Source: Rhodobacter maris (GTDB lineage: Bacteria > Pseudomonadota > Alphaproteobacteria > Rhodobacterales > Rhodobacteraceae). Taken from it: a stretch of DNA of 49,334 bases. The translations under genes were made by a program, and so were the position numbers. Under the pieces are notes generated by a model. It searched no databases. It had not been told where the DNA came from and saw only the letters and a list, made by a program, of their open reading frames with translations. Positions within the stretch are counted from its first letter, which is position 1; each line of letters starts with the position of its first letter. Location: assembly GCF_900217815.1 (NCBI RefSeq), contig NZ_OBMT01000014.1, forward strand, positions 45,571-94,904, in the 5' to 3' direction. Shown in pieces: positions 16,943 through 25,830 of this stretch.

Positions 16943-18061
16943 TCAGGCCGAGAGGGCCTCCTCGGCAGGCAGATAGGGCAGGCCGAGCGCCTCGGCCACA
17001 GGTGCGCAGGTGATCTCTCCGGCATGGACATTGAGTCCGGCGCGCAGATGCGCATCGTCCCGGCAGGCCTGCCGCCAGCCCTTGTCGGCGAGCGCAAGGA
17101 CGAAGGGCAGGGTCGCATTGCCGAGCGCCTGGGTTGCGGTACGCGCCACCGCGCCGGGCATGTTCGCCACGCAGTAATGCACGATGCCGTCGACCTCGTA
17201 GATGGGGTCGTGATGCGTGGTGGCGCGCGAGGTCTCGAAACAGCCGCCCTGGTCGATGGCCACGTCGACGAGTACCGCGCCCGGCTTCATCGTCGCGAGC
17301 ATCGCCCGGGTCACGAGCCTGGGTGCCGCGGCCTCGGGCACGAGCACCGCGCCGATCACCAGATCCGCTTCCGCGAGCCGTTCGGCCAGCGCCGCGCGGT
17401 TTGAATATTGCGTTGTCAGCCGCCCCATGAAGATGTCGTCAAGGTAGCTCAGCCGCGGGATCGAGCGGTCGAGCACAGTGACATTGGCGCCCATGCCGGT
17501 GGCCACCCGCGCCGCTGCGGTGCCGACGACGCCGCCGCCGATGATCACCACATTGGCCGGCCGCACGCCGGGCACGCCGCCCATCAGCACGCCGCGCCCG
17601 CCATTGGCCTTTTGCAGCGCCCAGGCGCCGACCTGCGGCGCGAGCCGACCCGCCACCTCCGACATCGGCGCGAGCAGCGGCAGCCCGCCCACGCGGTCGG
17701 TCACGGTTTCATAGGCGATGCAGGTGGCGCCCGACGTGCGCAGATCCGCCGTCTGCGCCGGATCGGGGGCGAGGTGCAGATAGGTGAAGAGAAGCTGTCC
17801 CCTGCGCAACAGCGCGCGCTCGGAGGCCTGTGGCTCCTTCACCTTCACCACCATCTCCGCCTCCGCCCAGACCGTGGCGGCATCCGGCGCGAGCACCGCG
17901 CCCGCGGTGGTGTAATCGGCGTCGGTGAAGCCCGCGCCAAGCCCGGCCCCCGCCTCGATCAGCACCGCATGGCCATGCGCCACCGCCTCCTGAACCGCCT
18001 GCGGCGTCATGCCGACGCGGAATTCCTGCGGTTTGATTTCCCTGACACACCCGATCCTCAT
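16943..18061 (-). CDS. ald: Alanine dehydrogenase
   Basis: This 372-residue NAD-dependent enzyme interconverts L-alanine and pyruvate plus ammonia. The pyruvate-binding N-terminal part shows REIKPQEFRVGMTP, VKVKEPQ (catalytic Lys) and FTYLHLAPD (catalytic His). The Rossmann domain carries VVIIGGGVVGTAAARVATGMGA with the Gly-rich loop. DQGGCFETSRATTH is family-typical. The start at 18061 has AGGGAGGA upstream, which excludes the longer open frame. It is divergent from an Lrp-type regulator, a common arrangement in which the regulator activates ald in response to alanine (known for AldR-type systems). Confidence 0.95.
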   Translation of the reverse strand: MRIGCVREIKPQEFRVGMTPQAVQEAVAHGHAVLIEAGAGLGAGFTDADYTTAGAVLAPDAATVWAEAEMVVKVKEPQASERALLRRGQLLFTYLHLAPDPAQTADLRTSGATCIAYETVTDRVGGLPLLAPMSEVAGRLAPQVGAWALQKANGGRGVLMGGVPGVRPANVVIIGGGVVGTAAARVATGMGANVTVLDRSIPRLSYLDDIFMGRLTTQYSNRAALAERLAEADLVIGAVLVPEAAAPRLVTRAMLATMKPGAVLVDVAIDQGGCFETSRATTHHDPIYEVDGIVHYCVANMPGAVARTATQALGNATLPFVLALADKGWRQACRDDAHLRAGLNVHAGEITCAPVAEALGLPYLPAEEALSA

Positions 18062-18113
18062 GGCATCCTCCCTATGCAGATCCTGTGCCGAGCTTGCGCC
18101 TGCTGCGCTGGAA

Positions 18114-18136
18114 TTGGCTTCAAATCCTCTTGCCAA
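18114..18136. promoter_or_regulatory. Candidate Lrp-type site between ald and its regulator
   Basis: TTGGC (18114-18118) and GCCAA (18132-18136) form an imperfect inverted repeat around an AT-rich 13-base core, in the 139-base gap between the divergent genes. Spacing of about two helical turns suits Lrp-type binding. The match is short, so confidence is low. Confidence 0.35.
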
Positions 18137-18200
18137 ATATGCCTTTTCACGCCCATATCTTCGTTGAATTCTTATCCTTTTCGAAGAACCTTCCGCCCTC

Positions 18201-18659
18201 ATGAGCCTTGACGCAACAGATCGTCGAATCCTCACCGTGCTGCAAAAGCAGGGGAGGATCTCCAATGCCGACCTTTCGGAACGGGTGAACCTCTCCGCCT
18301 CCGCCTGTCACCGCCGGGTGCAGCGGCTCGAGGAGGAGGGCTATATCAAGGATTATGTCGCGCTGCTCGATACCCGCAAGATGGGCTGCCCGACCACGGT
18401 CTTTGTGGAGATCACGCTTTCGGGGCAGGCCGACGAGGTGCTTGAAGCCTTCGAGCGCGAGGTGAAGAAGATCCCCGATGTGCTCGAATGCCATCTGATG
18501 GCGGGCTCGGCCGATTACCTGCTGAAAGTGGTGGCGGAAGATACCGAGGATTTCGCGCGCATCCACCGCTCGAAGCTCGCGCGGTTGCCGGGCGTGCAGG
18601 GGATGCAGAGTTCTTTTGCGCTACGCACCGTGTTCAAGACCACGGCGCTGCCGGTCTGA
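18201..18659 (+). CDS. Lrp/AsnC-family regulator (AldR-like)
   Basis: This 152-residue protein has a winged helix-turn-helix (about 1-62; ADLSERVNLSASACHRRVQRLEEEG is the DNA-reading part) and a RAM domain (about 70-145; DVLECHLMAGSADYLLKVV). It belongs to the Lrp branch closest to AldR and LrpA types. Its divergent partner is alanine dehydrogenase, so alanine-responsive control of ald is the natural reading. The stop is three bases from the convergent trkH stop. It is clearly a different protein from the other Lrp-type regulator at 7344. Confidence 0.92.
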   Translation: MSLDATDRRILTVLQKQGRISNADLSERVNLSASACHRRVQRLEEEGYIKDYVALLDTRKMGCPTTVFVEITLSGQADEVLEAFEREVKKIPDVLECHLMAGSADYLLKVVAEDTEDFARIHRSKLARLPGVQGMQSSFALRTVFKTTALPV

Positions 18660-18662
18660 ACC

Positions 18663-20111
18663 TCAGTCGCGCCAGAACCGCGGCAGCACCAACACGAGAA
18701 TGGCGAGCAGCCCGAGCCGGCCGAGCAGCATCGACAGGCTCATCAGCCAGGTGGAGAGGTCGTTGTAATCGATCATCGTGCCGGTAGGGGCGACGGTTGG
18801 TCCAACACCGAAGCCGATATTCCCGATCGCCCCCCAGCTTGCAAAGAGCGCCGAGGAGAAATCCACCCCGGTCATCGAGATCAGCACCGCGACGATGCCC
18901 TGAGTGAGGATATAGCCTGTCACATGCAGGATCAGCGGCCCCATCGTCGCCTCGTCGAGCGGCTTGCCGTCATAACGTGGCACCACCACGCGGTTGGGTG
19001 AGTGGAGCTGGCGGATCGCGGTATAGATCGCCGAGAGCACCACTTGCACTCGGAACACCGAAAGCGAGCCGGAGCTGGACCCCGTGCAGCCGCCCGACAT
19101 GCCGACAAGGAACACCAGCACCATTACGAAGCCGCCCCAGGGTTCCACTCCGGAGACGCCGAAGCCGGTGCCGGTGAGGATCGAGGAAAAGTTGAAGGCG
19201 GTTTCGCGCAGCACCTGCTCGAAGGGCAGCTCCTCATGCGTATAGCGCCAGATCGTGGCGACGGCCGTGTAATAGAGAAACCAGCGCAGGAAGGCGCGGA
19301 TCTGCGAGTCGCGCCAGATCGGCGTGATCTGGCCCTGCATGACCTGTACGAAGCGGATGAAGGGCATCCCCGCGAGCAGCATGAAGAGGACACCCGCATA
19401 TTGCGCTGCGGGCGAATACTGCGCGAAGCTTGAATCGGTGGTCGCAAAGCCGCCGGTCGACAGCGTCGCCATCGCGTTGCAGATCGCATCGAAGGGGGCC
19501 ATGCCACAGGCGATATAGCTCACCGCGCAGGCGATGGTGACGATGGTGTAGACCTGCAGCAGCGCCACGGCGATATCGGTGGCGCGCGGCAGAACCTTGC
19601 CGAAAGTGTCGAATCCCTCGGTCTGGAAGAACCGCATGCCGCCGATCCGCATCACCGGCAAAAAGATCATCGCGACAAAGGCGATGCCGAGCCCGCCCGC
19701 CCATTGCAGCATGGCGCGCCAGATGATCACCGAGCGCGGGAGCTCGTCGAGATGCTGGAACACCGTGTAACCGGTGGTCGTGACGCCCGAGACCGCCTCG
19801 AAATAAGCATCGGCAAAGCTCACATCGGGCTTGCCGTGGATGAAGGGCAAGGCGCCGAACGCCGGCAAAAAGAGCCAGATCGCCGCGGTGAGCATATAGG
19901 CCTGTCGCAGCGTGAGTGGCCGCGGCTCGTCGGGGCGCGCGGCGAGCGACAGGAGCGCGCCGAACAGCAGCGTCTCGATGGCCGCCTTGAGAACCTGAAG
20001 GCCGTTCGCGTCGGACAGCAGCATGTCATAGCCGGCCGGCAGCAGCATCGCCGCCCCGAGTGCCAGCAGGATGTGGCCGAAAATATAAAAGACGGGTCCG
20101 AAGTCGGTCAT
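18663..20111 (-). CDS. trkH: Trk-type potassium uptake membrane subunit
   Basis: This 482-residue integral membrane protein of the TrkH/KtrB family moves K+ into the cell. The four selectivity-filter loops are visible in order: TTTGYT, STGGF, GTGFG and IGNIGFG. The membrane-pore-membrane repeats span the full length. It normally needs the cytoplasmic TrkA ring, which is not in this window, so it must be encoded elsewhere. I start at ATG 20111; a TTG six codons upstream is possible. An 18-base palindrome (20149-20166) lies 37 bases upstream. It is divergent from the small-protein/MCP pair. Confidence 0.92.
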   Translation of the reverse strand: MTDFGPVFYIFGHILLALGAAMLLPAGYDMLLSDANGLQVLKAAIETLLFGALLSLAARPDEPRPLTLRQAYMLTAAIWLFLPAFGALPFIHGKPDVSFADAYFEAVSGVTTTGYTVFQHLDELPRSVIIWRAMLQWAGGLGIAFVAMIFLPVMRIGGMRFFQTEGFDTFGKVLPRATDIAVALLQVYTIVTIACAVSYIACGMAPFDAICNAMATLSTGGFATTDSSFAQYSPAAQYAGVLFMLLAGMPFIRFVQVMQGQITPIWRDSQIRAFLRWFLYYTAVATIWRYTHEELPFEQVLRETAFNFSSILTGTGFGVSGVEPWGGFVMVLVFLVGMSGGCTGSSSGSLSVFRVQVVLSAIYTAIRQLHSPNRVVVPRYDGKPLDEATMGPLILHVTGYILTQGIVAVLISMTGVDFSSALFASWGAIGNIGFGVGPTVAPTGTMIDYNDLSTWLMSLSMLLGRLGLLAILVLVLPRFWRD

Positions 20112-20148
20112 CGTATCCGAGCGATGCAAAGGGGGGGCGGAGGACGCA

Positions 20149-20166
20149 ACTCACGAAATCGTGAGT
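20149..20166. promoter_or_regulatory. 18-base palindrome upstream of trkH
   Basis: ACTCACGA-AA-TCGTGAGT is a perfect 8-bp inverted repeat with a 2-base centre. It lies 37 bases before the trkH start and 79 bases before the small gene on the other strand. Its geometry fits a dimeric repressor site. No regulator gene is adjacent. Confidence 0.5.
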
Positions 20167-20245
20167 AGGTACCCCGGGCGGCAGCGCGGAGGCACGCAAA
20201 CGCTTCTTAAACTTGCTTGACGTAGGGTCCGCGCAGGAGAGAACG

Positions 20246-20545
20246 ATGCGACTCGAACTTGCGGTAATGGCCCTGTCTCTGGTTGCCGGCCCTGTGGCCG
20301 CGGTTCTTGGCGCTCCGGCGACCGGTACCGGCCCCTGGGTCGTCGTGGTGCCGCCGTGGCAAGACGCCGAGGGTGTTGCCGAACAAGCCATGGCGCGTCT
20401 GATCGGCCCCGTTCAGGCGCCGCTCGGTCATCTGGTCACCTCGGCCGACGGGGGCGCTCCGGCGCGCCTGTTGGCAGCCGGGGCCTGGGCCGTGGTCGAC
20501 GCCGACTCGATATTGCAATTGTGTGGAGTAGACCAAGATGAGTGA
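20246..20545 (+). CDS. Small exported-type protein paired with an MCP
   Basis: This 99-residue protein starts with a hydrophobic stretch ([22 protein letters not shown]), which could be a signal peptide or a membrane anchor. A short domain follows with [10 protein letters not shown] near residue 30-38 and [17 protein letters not shown] near the end. No family is recognised. GGAGAG precedes ATG 20246. Its last eight bases overlap the MCP gene, which shows translational coupling. The tight pairing suggests it works with the receptor, perhaps as a periplasmic ligand or accessory (inference). Confidence 0.7.
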   Translation: MRLELAVMALSLVAGPVAAVLGAPATGTGPWVVVVPPWQDAEGVAEQAMARLIGPVQAPLGHLVTSADGGAPARLLAAGAWAVVDADSILQLCGVDQDE

Positions 20546-22244
20546 AGAGGTGGCCCGGGTCGAGGGTCGGCAATCGCCGCGGTTGAAATGGTTTCTGATC
20601 GCAATCCTGAGCTGCGCCGTTCTGGTGAGCGGGGTGGCGGTTGCCGTGGGCAGCGCGACCGTGCCGGCGATCGTGCTCGCCTGGGTCTTCGCGGGGGTCG
20701 CGGTGCTTGGCTATGCGCGCGGCGACACGACGAGCGGGCGCACGCTGGTGGCGCAGGGGCTCGTGGGCCAGGCGATCGCTTTCACCGCGGCGCTCGCCGG
20801 TCATCCCTGGCAGCTCGACAGCCACATGGTCTATTTTGCGGTGGTCGCGACGCTCGTCTCGCTGGTGGATATCCGCCCGCTGATCTTTGCCGCGGCGACC
20901 ATTGCGCTCCATCACCTCTCGCTCTCGGTCTTCGTGCCGCGCCTCGTTTACCCGAGCGTCGAACTCTGGACCGATATCCTGCGCACCGCCTTCCACGGTG
21001 TCGTCGTGGTGGTGGAAACCTCGGTTCTGGTGGCGGCCGTGCTGCACCGCCAGAAAATGGAGCGCTCGATTTCGGCGCAGATGGAAGATCTCAAGTCGCT
21101 TTCGGCGCAGGCCGAGGCATCGCAACGCGCGGCCGAACGTGCGGCTCAGGAGGCCGAGCTGCGCCAGCACGAGGCCGAGGAAGCGCTGCGCGAAGCCGAA
21201 GCGATGCGGCTGCAATCGGAAGAGACCACGCGCACCGCCGCCGAGGCGAACGGTCGCGCGCTCGAAGCCTCGGAGCGGCTTGCCGCCGAGCGCAGCGAAC
21301 ATGCACATAAATCCGAGGAAGTCGTGGCGCAGCTGCGCAAGGCGCTCCGCATGCTCTCTGAGGGCGATCTTTCGGCCCGTCTCGCGCGGATCGAAAATGG
21401 GGAATACGGCACGCTGAGCGAGGATTTCAACGCGGCCGTGTCGCAGCTCTCGGGTGCCATCGGTGTGGCGCTCGGCTGTGCCGACGAGATCTCGGGCCAG
21501 ATCGCGGAAATCAACAGCGCATCGGAAAGCCTCTCGGCGCGCACCGAGCGGCAGGCGCATGCGCTTGCCAAGACCGCGAGTTCGATGAACGAGTTGTCGA
21601 GCGCCGTTGGCTCGGCCGCGCAAATGGCCAATGCCGCCGCTCAGGCCGCGCAGGGGGCCGAGAAGCTCGCCCGCGACAGCACCCAGGTCGGCAGCGCCTC
21701 GCTGCAGGCGATGGGCGAGATCGAACAGAGCTCGCATCAGATCGCCTCGATCACCAGCGTGATCGACGATATCGCTTTCCAGACCAACCTTCTGGCGCTG
21801 AACGCCGGGGTCGAGGCGGCGCGGGCTGGCGAGGCGGGACGCGGCTTTGCCGTCGTCGCCTCCGAGGTGCGCGATCTGGCACAAAGATCTTCGGCCTCGG
21901 CGCGCGAGATCTCGACGCTGATCCAGTCTTCCGAGCGTCAGGTGAAGACCGGGGTCGAACTGGTCAACCAGATGGTGACCACGCTCGACGACATCAGCCG
22001 CGCGGTGGAGAACATTTCGAACCGCGTGGCGGAGATCGCGCGCTCGGCCGCGGAACAATCGCGCGCGCTGGCCGACATCAACGGTTCGGTCGATCAGCTC
22101 GATCAGGTGACACAGCAGAACGTGGCGATGTTCGAGGAGACCGCGGCGGCGAGCGGTGCGCTCAACGGCATGGCGGCGCAGCTGCGCGAGGCGATGGTGC
22201 GCTTCCGCACCGAGGGCGCGCAGCCCGGCCGCCGCGCCGCCTGA
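20538..22244 (+). CDS. Methyl-accepting chemotaxis protein with multi-helix membrane sensor
   Basis: This 568-residue receptor has five or six hydrophobic segments within residues 17-170 and no large periplasmic domain. Conserved-looking polar residues sit among them (W91, Q92, D94, H96 in [10 protein letters not shown]125-H126; H153). A long Ala/Glu/Arg coiled coil spans about 175-260. A HAMP-like segment around [14 protein letters not shown] follows. The signalling domain contains the hairpin tip [24 protein letters not shown] at about 412-435. Here NAGVEA replaces the usual NAAVEA. It overlaps the small gene upstream by eight bases. The sensed signal is unknown. No other che genes are in the window. 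Confidence 0.9.
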   Translation: MSEEVARVEGRQSPRLKWFLIAILSCAVLVSGVAVAVGSATVPAIVLAWVFAGVAVLGYARGDTTSGRTLVAQGLVGQAIAFTAALAGHPWQLDSHMVYFAVVATLVSLVDIRPLIFAAATIALHHLSLSVFVPRLVYPSVELWTDILRTAFHGVVVVVETSVLVAAVLHRQKMERSISAQMEDLKSLSAQAEASQRAAERAAQEAELRQHEAEEALREAEAMRLQSEETTRTAAEANGRALEASERLAAERSEHAHKSEEVVAQLRKALRMLSEGDLSARLARIENGEYGTLSEDFNAAVSQLSGAIGVALGCADEISGQIAEINSASESLSARTERQAHALAKTASSMNELSSAVGSAAQMANAAAQAAQGAEKLARDSTQVGSASLQAMGEIEQSSHQIASITSVIDDIAFQTNLLALNAGVEAARAGEAGRGFAVVASEVRDLAQRSSASAREISTLIQSSERQVKTGVELVNQMVTTLDDISRAVENISNRVAEIARSAAEQSRALADINGSVDQLDQVTQQNVAMFEETAAASGALNGMAAQLREAMVRFRTEGAQPGRRAA

Positions 22245-22297
22245 GCACTGCCTGCCCGGGAGGCCCGGCCTCCCGGCCCGCACCAGCCCGAAAAGAC

Positions 22298-22329
22298 AAA
22301 ACCCCCGATGGCCGAGCCACGGGGGTTTT
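22298..22329. terminator. Strong bidirectional terminator between MCP and rpsU
   Basis: AAAACCCCCG (22298-22307) pairs with CGGGGGTTTT (22320-22329), and TGGC-CGA-GCCA extends the stem inward past one bulged A. The A-run on one flank and T-run on the other make it work for both convergent genes. Confidence 0.9.
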
Positions 22330-22364
22330 CACTTGCGGGCGAACCCGCCAGCGTATCCAAGCGC

Positions 22365-22571
22365 CTAGAGCGCGCCTTCGCGTTGGGCCTTCTTGCGCGC
22401 CAGTTTACGAGCGCGGCGGATGGCTTCAGCTTTCTCGCGCGCTTTCTTCACGGACGGCTTCTCGAAATGTTGCTTGAGCTTCATTTCACGGAAAACCCCC
22501 TCGCGCTGAAGTTTTTTCTTCAGGGCACGAAGCGCTTGTTCGACGTTGTTGTCGCGAACGCTGACCTGCAT
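22365..22571 (-). CDS. rpsU: 30S ribosomal protein S21
   Basis: This 68-residue, very basic protein matches ribosomal protein S21: it begins [20 protein letters not shown] and continues with a long basic helical tail, [11 protein letters not shown]21 helps mRNA selection in initiation by the small subunit. AGGAAGG lies upstream, and GTGGTG-A-CACCAC directly before the ATG could fold into a small stem covering the start, which may allow translational control (inference). It is a single-gene unit with its own promoter and terminator, unlike the rpsU-dnaG-rpoD operon of enterobacteria. Confidence 0.97.
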   Translation of the reverse strand: MQVSVRDNNVEQALRALKKKLQREGVFREMKLKQHFEKPSVKKAREKAEAIRRARKLARKKAQREGAL

Positions 22572-22623
22572 GTGGTGTCACCACCTTCCTAAGTTTGAGT
22601 TGCATCGCTGTGCAGGAAGCGGC

Positions 22624-22652
22624 CATATAGCAAAGGCCAAGGCATTTGTCCA
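22624..22652 (-). promoter_or_regulatory. Sigma-70-type promoter of rpsU
   Basis: On the minus strand TGGACA (-35) is followed by exactly 17 bases and TATATG (-10). The -10 lies 53 bases upstream of the rpsU start. Both hexamers and spacing are good for the housekeeping factor. Confidence 0.6.
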
Positions 22653-22676
22653 CTCTTGCCGCACAAGGGAAAAGCG

Positions 22677-23354
22677 ATGAAAAACGACCATTTGAACGTG
22701 TCGCGTTTGCGCGCGGACCTGCTTGAGGCGATTGCGCCGCATGTGCCTTTCGATGGCTGGTCGGAGCCTGCCTTCCGCGAGGCTGTCCACGCGCTCGGGA
22801 TCGATCCGGCGATTGCGCGGCTTGTTTGCCCGCGCGGTGCCGTGGATCTGGCCGCCGAATATCACCGCAAGGCCGACCGGGAGCTTGCGAAGGCACTCGC
22901 CGAGGCGGATTTCAGCGAGATGCGGTTTCGCGACAAGGTGGCGACAGCGCTCCGGATGCGCTTCGAGCTCGTCGACCGGGATCTGGTGAGCCGCGGCGCC
23001 TCGGTCTTCGCTTTGCCGCAAAATGCCGCGATGGGGGCCAAGCTTGTCTGGGAAACAGCCGATCTGATCTGGCGCGCGCTGGGCGACACGAGCGTGGATT
23101 ACAACTGGTATTCCAAGCGCCTCACGCTCTCGGGGGTGATCTCGGCCACCACGCTGTTCTGGATCGGGGATGACAGCGAGGGCCATGCCGAGAGCTGGGC
23201 CTTCCTCGATCATCGGATCGAGAATGTGCTGCAATTCGACAAGGTGAAAACGAAGCTTCTGAAAGTGCCGGGGCTGAAGGGCTTTCTGGAAAACCTGCGC
23301 GCGCCCGCGCCCATGGCCGCGCCCGGTCATGTCGCCGGTGAGGAGGTCGCATGA
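22677..23354 (+). CDS. coq9: COQ9-family ubiquinone biosynthesis protein
   Basis: This 225-residue protein resembles the lipid-binding COQ9 family, which supports the COQ7 hydroxylase step of ubiquinone synthesis. The diagnostic stretch is SVDYNWYSKRLTLSGVISATTLFWIGD at about 140-166, with the Tyr-Asn-Trp-Tyr-x-Lys-Arg motif. The N-terminal part is TetR-like helical. I use ATG 22677 after AAGGGA rather than the codon seven residues upstream. Its stop overlaps the next start by four bases (ATGA), so it is translationally coupled to a quinone oxidoreductase, which fits a quinone-related unit. Confidence 0.9.
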   Translation: MKNDHLNVSRLRADLLEAIAPHVPFDGWSEPAFREAVHALGIDPAIARLVCPRGAVDLAAEYHRKADRELAKALAEADFSEMRFRDKVATALRMRFELVDRDLVSRGASVFALPQNAAMGAKLVWETADLIWRALGDTSVDYNWYSKRLTLSGVISATTLFWIGDDSEGHAESWAFLDHRIENVLQFDKVKTKLLKVPGLKGFLENLRAPAPMAAPGHVAGEEVA

Positions 23355-24337
23355 GCCTGCCCGAGCAGATGCGCTGCATCGAGATTGCGGCCCCCGGTGG
23401 CGCCGACATGCTCAAGCCCGCAAGCCGCGCCGTGCCGGTGCCGGGGCCGGGCGAGATCCTGATCGAAGTGGCCTGGGCGGGGGTGAACCGCCCCGATGTG
23501 CTGCAACGCATGGGGGCCTACAAGGCCCCCTCGGGCGCCTCGGATCTGCCGGGGCTTGAGGTCTCGGGCATCATCGCCGCGATCGGTCCCGAGGTTGCGG
23601 GCTGGCAGGTGGGGGATGCGGTCTGTGCGCTCACACCGGGCGGCGGCTATGCCGAATATGCGCTTTGCCCCGCTGCCCATGCTTTGCCGGTGCCGCAAGG
23701 CGTGAGCCTGCGCGATGCCGCCTGCCTGCCCGAGACCTGCTTCACCGTCTGGTCGAATGTGGTGATGCGCGGCGGGCTCGCCGCGGGGGAGCGCTTCCTT
23801 GTGCATGGCGGCACCTCCGGCATTGGCACGACGGCGATCCAGATCGCGCGGGCGCTGGGGGCACGGGTTTGGGCAACGGCGGGGAACGCCGAGAAATGCA
23901 CCGTCTGCGAGAGCCTTGGCGCCACCGCAATCAACTATCGCGAAGCCGATTTTGCCGAAGTGATGCGCGCGGAGGGGGGCGCCGATGTTATCCTCGACAT
24001 GGTGGGCGGCAGCTATATTTCGCGCAACATAAAGGCGCTCGCCGATGACGGGCGGCTTGTCTTCATCGCCTTTCTCGAAAGCCCGAAGGCGGAGATCAAC
24101 TTCGCGCAGGTGATGATGCGCCGCCTCACCCTCACCGGCTCGACGCTGCGCCCGCAATCGGATGCCGCCAAGGCCAAAATTGCCCGCGCGCTCGAAGCCG
24201 AGGTCTGGCCGATGATCGCCGCGTGCAAGCTCAAAGTGGTGCAAGACAGCGTTTTTCCGCTCGCGGAGGCGGACGCCGCCCATGCGCGGATGGAAACCAA
24301 TGCCCATATCGGCAAGATCGTTCTGAAGGTTCGCTGA
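23351..24337 (+). CDS. NAD(P)H-quinone oxidoreductase (PIG3-like MDR)
   Basis: This 328-residue zinc-free medium-chain dehydrogenase belongs to the quinone oxidoreductase group closest to PIG3/TP53I3. Visible marks are VAWAGVNRPDVLQRMGAY, the nucleotide-binding GGTSGIGTTAIQIARALGA (about 153-171), and the late GSTLRPQSDAAKA. It would reduce quinones or enones with NADPH in the cytoplasm. It is coupled to COQ9 by a four-base overlap and followed 26 bases later by the SpoIIAA-like gene. Exact substrate is unknown. Confidence 0.9.
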   Translation: MSLPEQMRCIEIAAPGGADMLKPASRAVPVPGPGEILIEVAWAGVNRPDVLQRMGAYKAPSGASDLPGLEVSGIIAAIGPEVAGWQVGDAVCALTPGGGYAEYALCPAAHALPVPQGVSLRDAACLPETCFTVWSNVVMRGGLAAGERFLVHGGTSGIGTTAIQIARALGARVWATAGNAEKCTVCESLGATAINYREADFAEVMRAEGGADVILDMVGGSYISRNIKALADDGRLVFIAFLESPKAEINFAQVMMRRLTLTGSTLRPQSDAAKAKIARALEAEVWPMIAACKLKVVQDSVFPLAEADAAHARMETNAHIGKIVLKVR

Positions 24338-24363
24338 ACTTTCGCCAACCGAAGGAGGACAGG

Positions 24364-24819
24364 ATGACGAAGGGACGCTTCACCCTCATGGAGGGCTTTC
24401 CCGCCGATGTGCTGGCGGTGGAGGCCCATGGCAAGATTGACCACGACGCCTATGTGACTGACCTGATCCCGGCGCTTGAGGCGCGGCTGAGGGCGGAAGG
24501 GCGGCTGAAGCTGCTTTATGCGCTGGGCGAAGATTTCGAGGGCTTCACCGCCGGGGCGATGTTTGAGGATGGCAAGGTGGGGCTTTTGCATCTGGGCGAT
24601 TTCGCCCGGATCGCGGTGGTGAGCGATGTTGCCTGGATCAACGCCGGGCTGCGGCTTTTCGCGCCGCTCATCCGCTGTCCGGTGCGCACCTTTCCGCGCG
24701 CCGAAATGACCGCGGCGCGAGACTGGATCTGCGCCGATCCGGAGCGCGAGGGCGGGCCGGAAGTGGCGGCGGAGCGCAAGCTGCCGATGCTGGAGGATCG
24801 TGAGCCGCCGGCCAGTTGA
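24364..24819 (+). CDS. SpoIIAA/STAS-like domain protein
   Basis: This 151-residue protein resembles the SpoIIAA-like (STAS-fold) family of small cytoplasmic proteins. The typical core is VLAVEAHGKIDHDAYVTDLIPALEARL, then LKLLYALGEDFEGFTAGAMFED, and FARIAVVSDVAWI with the closing RTFPRAEMTAARDWI. No phosphorylatable Ser in the canonical position is evident. GAAGGAGGA lies four bases before ATG 24364, which sets the start against a longer in-frame extension into the previous gene. It probably shares a transcript with the quinone oxidoreductase. Function is unknown; many homologues sit near redox or stress genes. Confidence 0.8.
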   Translation: MTKGRFTLMEGFPADVLAVEAHGKIDHDAYVTDLIPALEARLRAEGRLKLLYALGEDFEGFTAGAMFEDGKVGLLHLGDFARIAVVSDVAWINAGLRLFAPLIRCPVRTFPRAEMTAARDWICADPEREGGPEVAAERKLPMLEDREPPAS

Positions 24820-24973
24820 CGGTGGGGCGCCGGGCGCTCTTTTCGCTTTCCTTGACGCGGTTTCTTGCCTATACAGGCCCGCAATTCCCCACCAGAAATG
24901 GACCGCGGCCGGGGGGAAGCCCAGGCCGCAGCCGGTTTCACGGCCCGGGAGAGATTTGTAAAGGATGTCGCCG

Positions 24974-25744
24974 ATGACGAACAAGCCCCTGATGGCAAAG
25001 GCCACGGCCGTTTGGCTGGTGGACAATACCACGCTCACCTTCAAGCAGATTGCTGATTTCTGCGGCATGCACGAGCTTGAGGTTCAGGGCATTGCCGATG
25101 GCGACGTTGCCACGGGGGTTAAGGGCTTCGACCCGGTCGCCTCGAACCAGCTCGACCAGAAAGAGATCGACAAGGGCGAGAAGGATCCGCTTTACAAGCT
25201 GCGGCTCAAGTTCAACGCCGCCGCGGTGGGCGAGGACAAGCGTCGGGGCCCGCGTTACACGCCTCTTTCCAAACGGCAGGACCGCCCGAACGCGATCCTG
25301 TGGCTGGTGAAATTCCACCCCGAACTGGCGGACGCGCAAATCGCGCGGCTGGTGGGCACGACGAAGCCGACGATCGCCTCGATCCGCGAGCGCACGCATT
25401 GGAACATTGCCAGCATGACCGCGATCGATCCGGTGGCGCTGGGCCTGTGCCGGCAATCCGAACTCGACAGCGAAGTGCAGAAAGCGGCGAAGAAACGCGC
25501 GGCCGAAGGCGTGATGAGCGATGACGAGCGGCGCAAGCTGGTGTCGACCGAGCAGAGCCTCGGCATGGGGACCGAGCCGCGGCTTCCGGGCGGCATTGCC
25601 GAGCTCGAAGGGTTTACGCTCGGCAGTGGCATGGAGGAGGAGCGCGAGAATCCGAAGGATTTCTCGGATGCCGACAGCTTCTTCAACCTGCCGCATGACG
25701 ATGAGGACGACGAGGACGAGGAAGACAGCGGCCCGATCCGCTGA
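24974..25744 (+). CDS. trcR: Cell-cycle transcriptional regulator TrcR (DUF1013)
   Basis: This 256-residue protein matches the alphaproteobacterial DUF1013 family now called TrcR. The body is PLMAKATAVWLVDNTTLTFKQIADFCGMHELEVQGIADG, followed by KGFDPVASNQLDQKEIDKGEKDP and a helix-turn-helix-like VGTTKPTIASIRERTHWNI around 115-140. The C-terminus is strongly acidic (a run of Asp and Glu near 240-250). The family is essential or cell-cycle linked in several relatives (known of the family; exact role debated). AAAGGA supports ATG 24974 over the codon nine bases upstream. A strong terminator follows 28 bases after the stop. Confidence 0.9.
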   Translation: MTNKPLMAKATAVWLVDNTTLTFKQIADFCGMHELEVQGIADGDVATGVKGFDPVASNQLDQKEIDKGEKDPLYKLRLKFNAAAVGEDKRRGPRYTPLSKRQDRPNAILWLVKFHPELADAQIARLVGTTKPTIASIRERTHWNIASMTAIDPVALGLCRQSELDSEVQKAAKKRAAEGVMSDDERRKLVSTEQSLGMGTEPRLPGGIAELEGFTLGSGMEEERENPKDFSDADSFFNLPHDDEDDEDEEDSGPIR

Positions 25745-25772
25745 GCCGATCCCGTTTCGTGAGACGAAAAGG

Positions 25773-25798
25773 CCCCTGCCGTATCGGCGGGGGTTTTT
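25773..25798 (+). terminator. Terminator of trcR
   Basis: CCCCTGCCG and CGGCGGGGG form a 9-bp stem with a TAT loop, followed by TTTTTCTTT. This is a canonical rho-independent terminator 28 bases after the stop. Confidence 0.88.
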
Positions 25799-25830
25799 CT
25801 TTCGTTTCGGCAGGGCCGAAACGACCCGGG

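Noticed and set aside
20207-20221. TTAA-N7-TGAC as a CtrA site before the small-protein/MCP pair
   Set aside because: The second half-site has mismatches at key positions, unlike the exact box at 48532.
24852-24875. TTGACG and TATACA as a trcR promoter
   Set aside because: The spacer is only 12 bases, too short for a sigma-70 promoter; I could not find a better pair.
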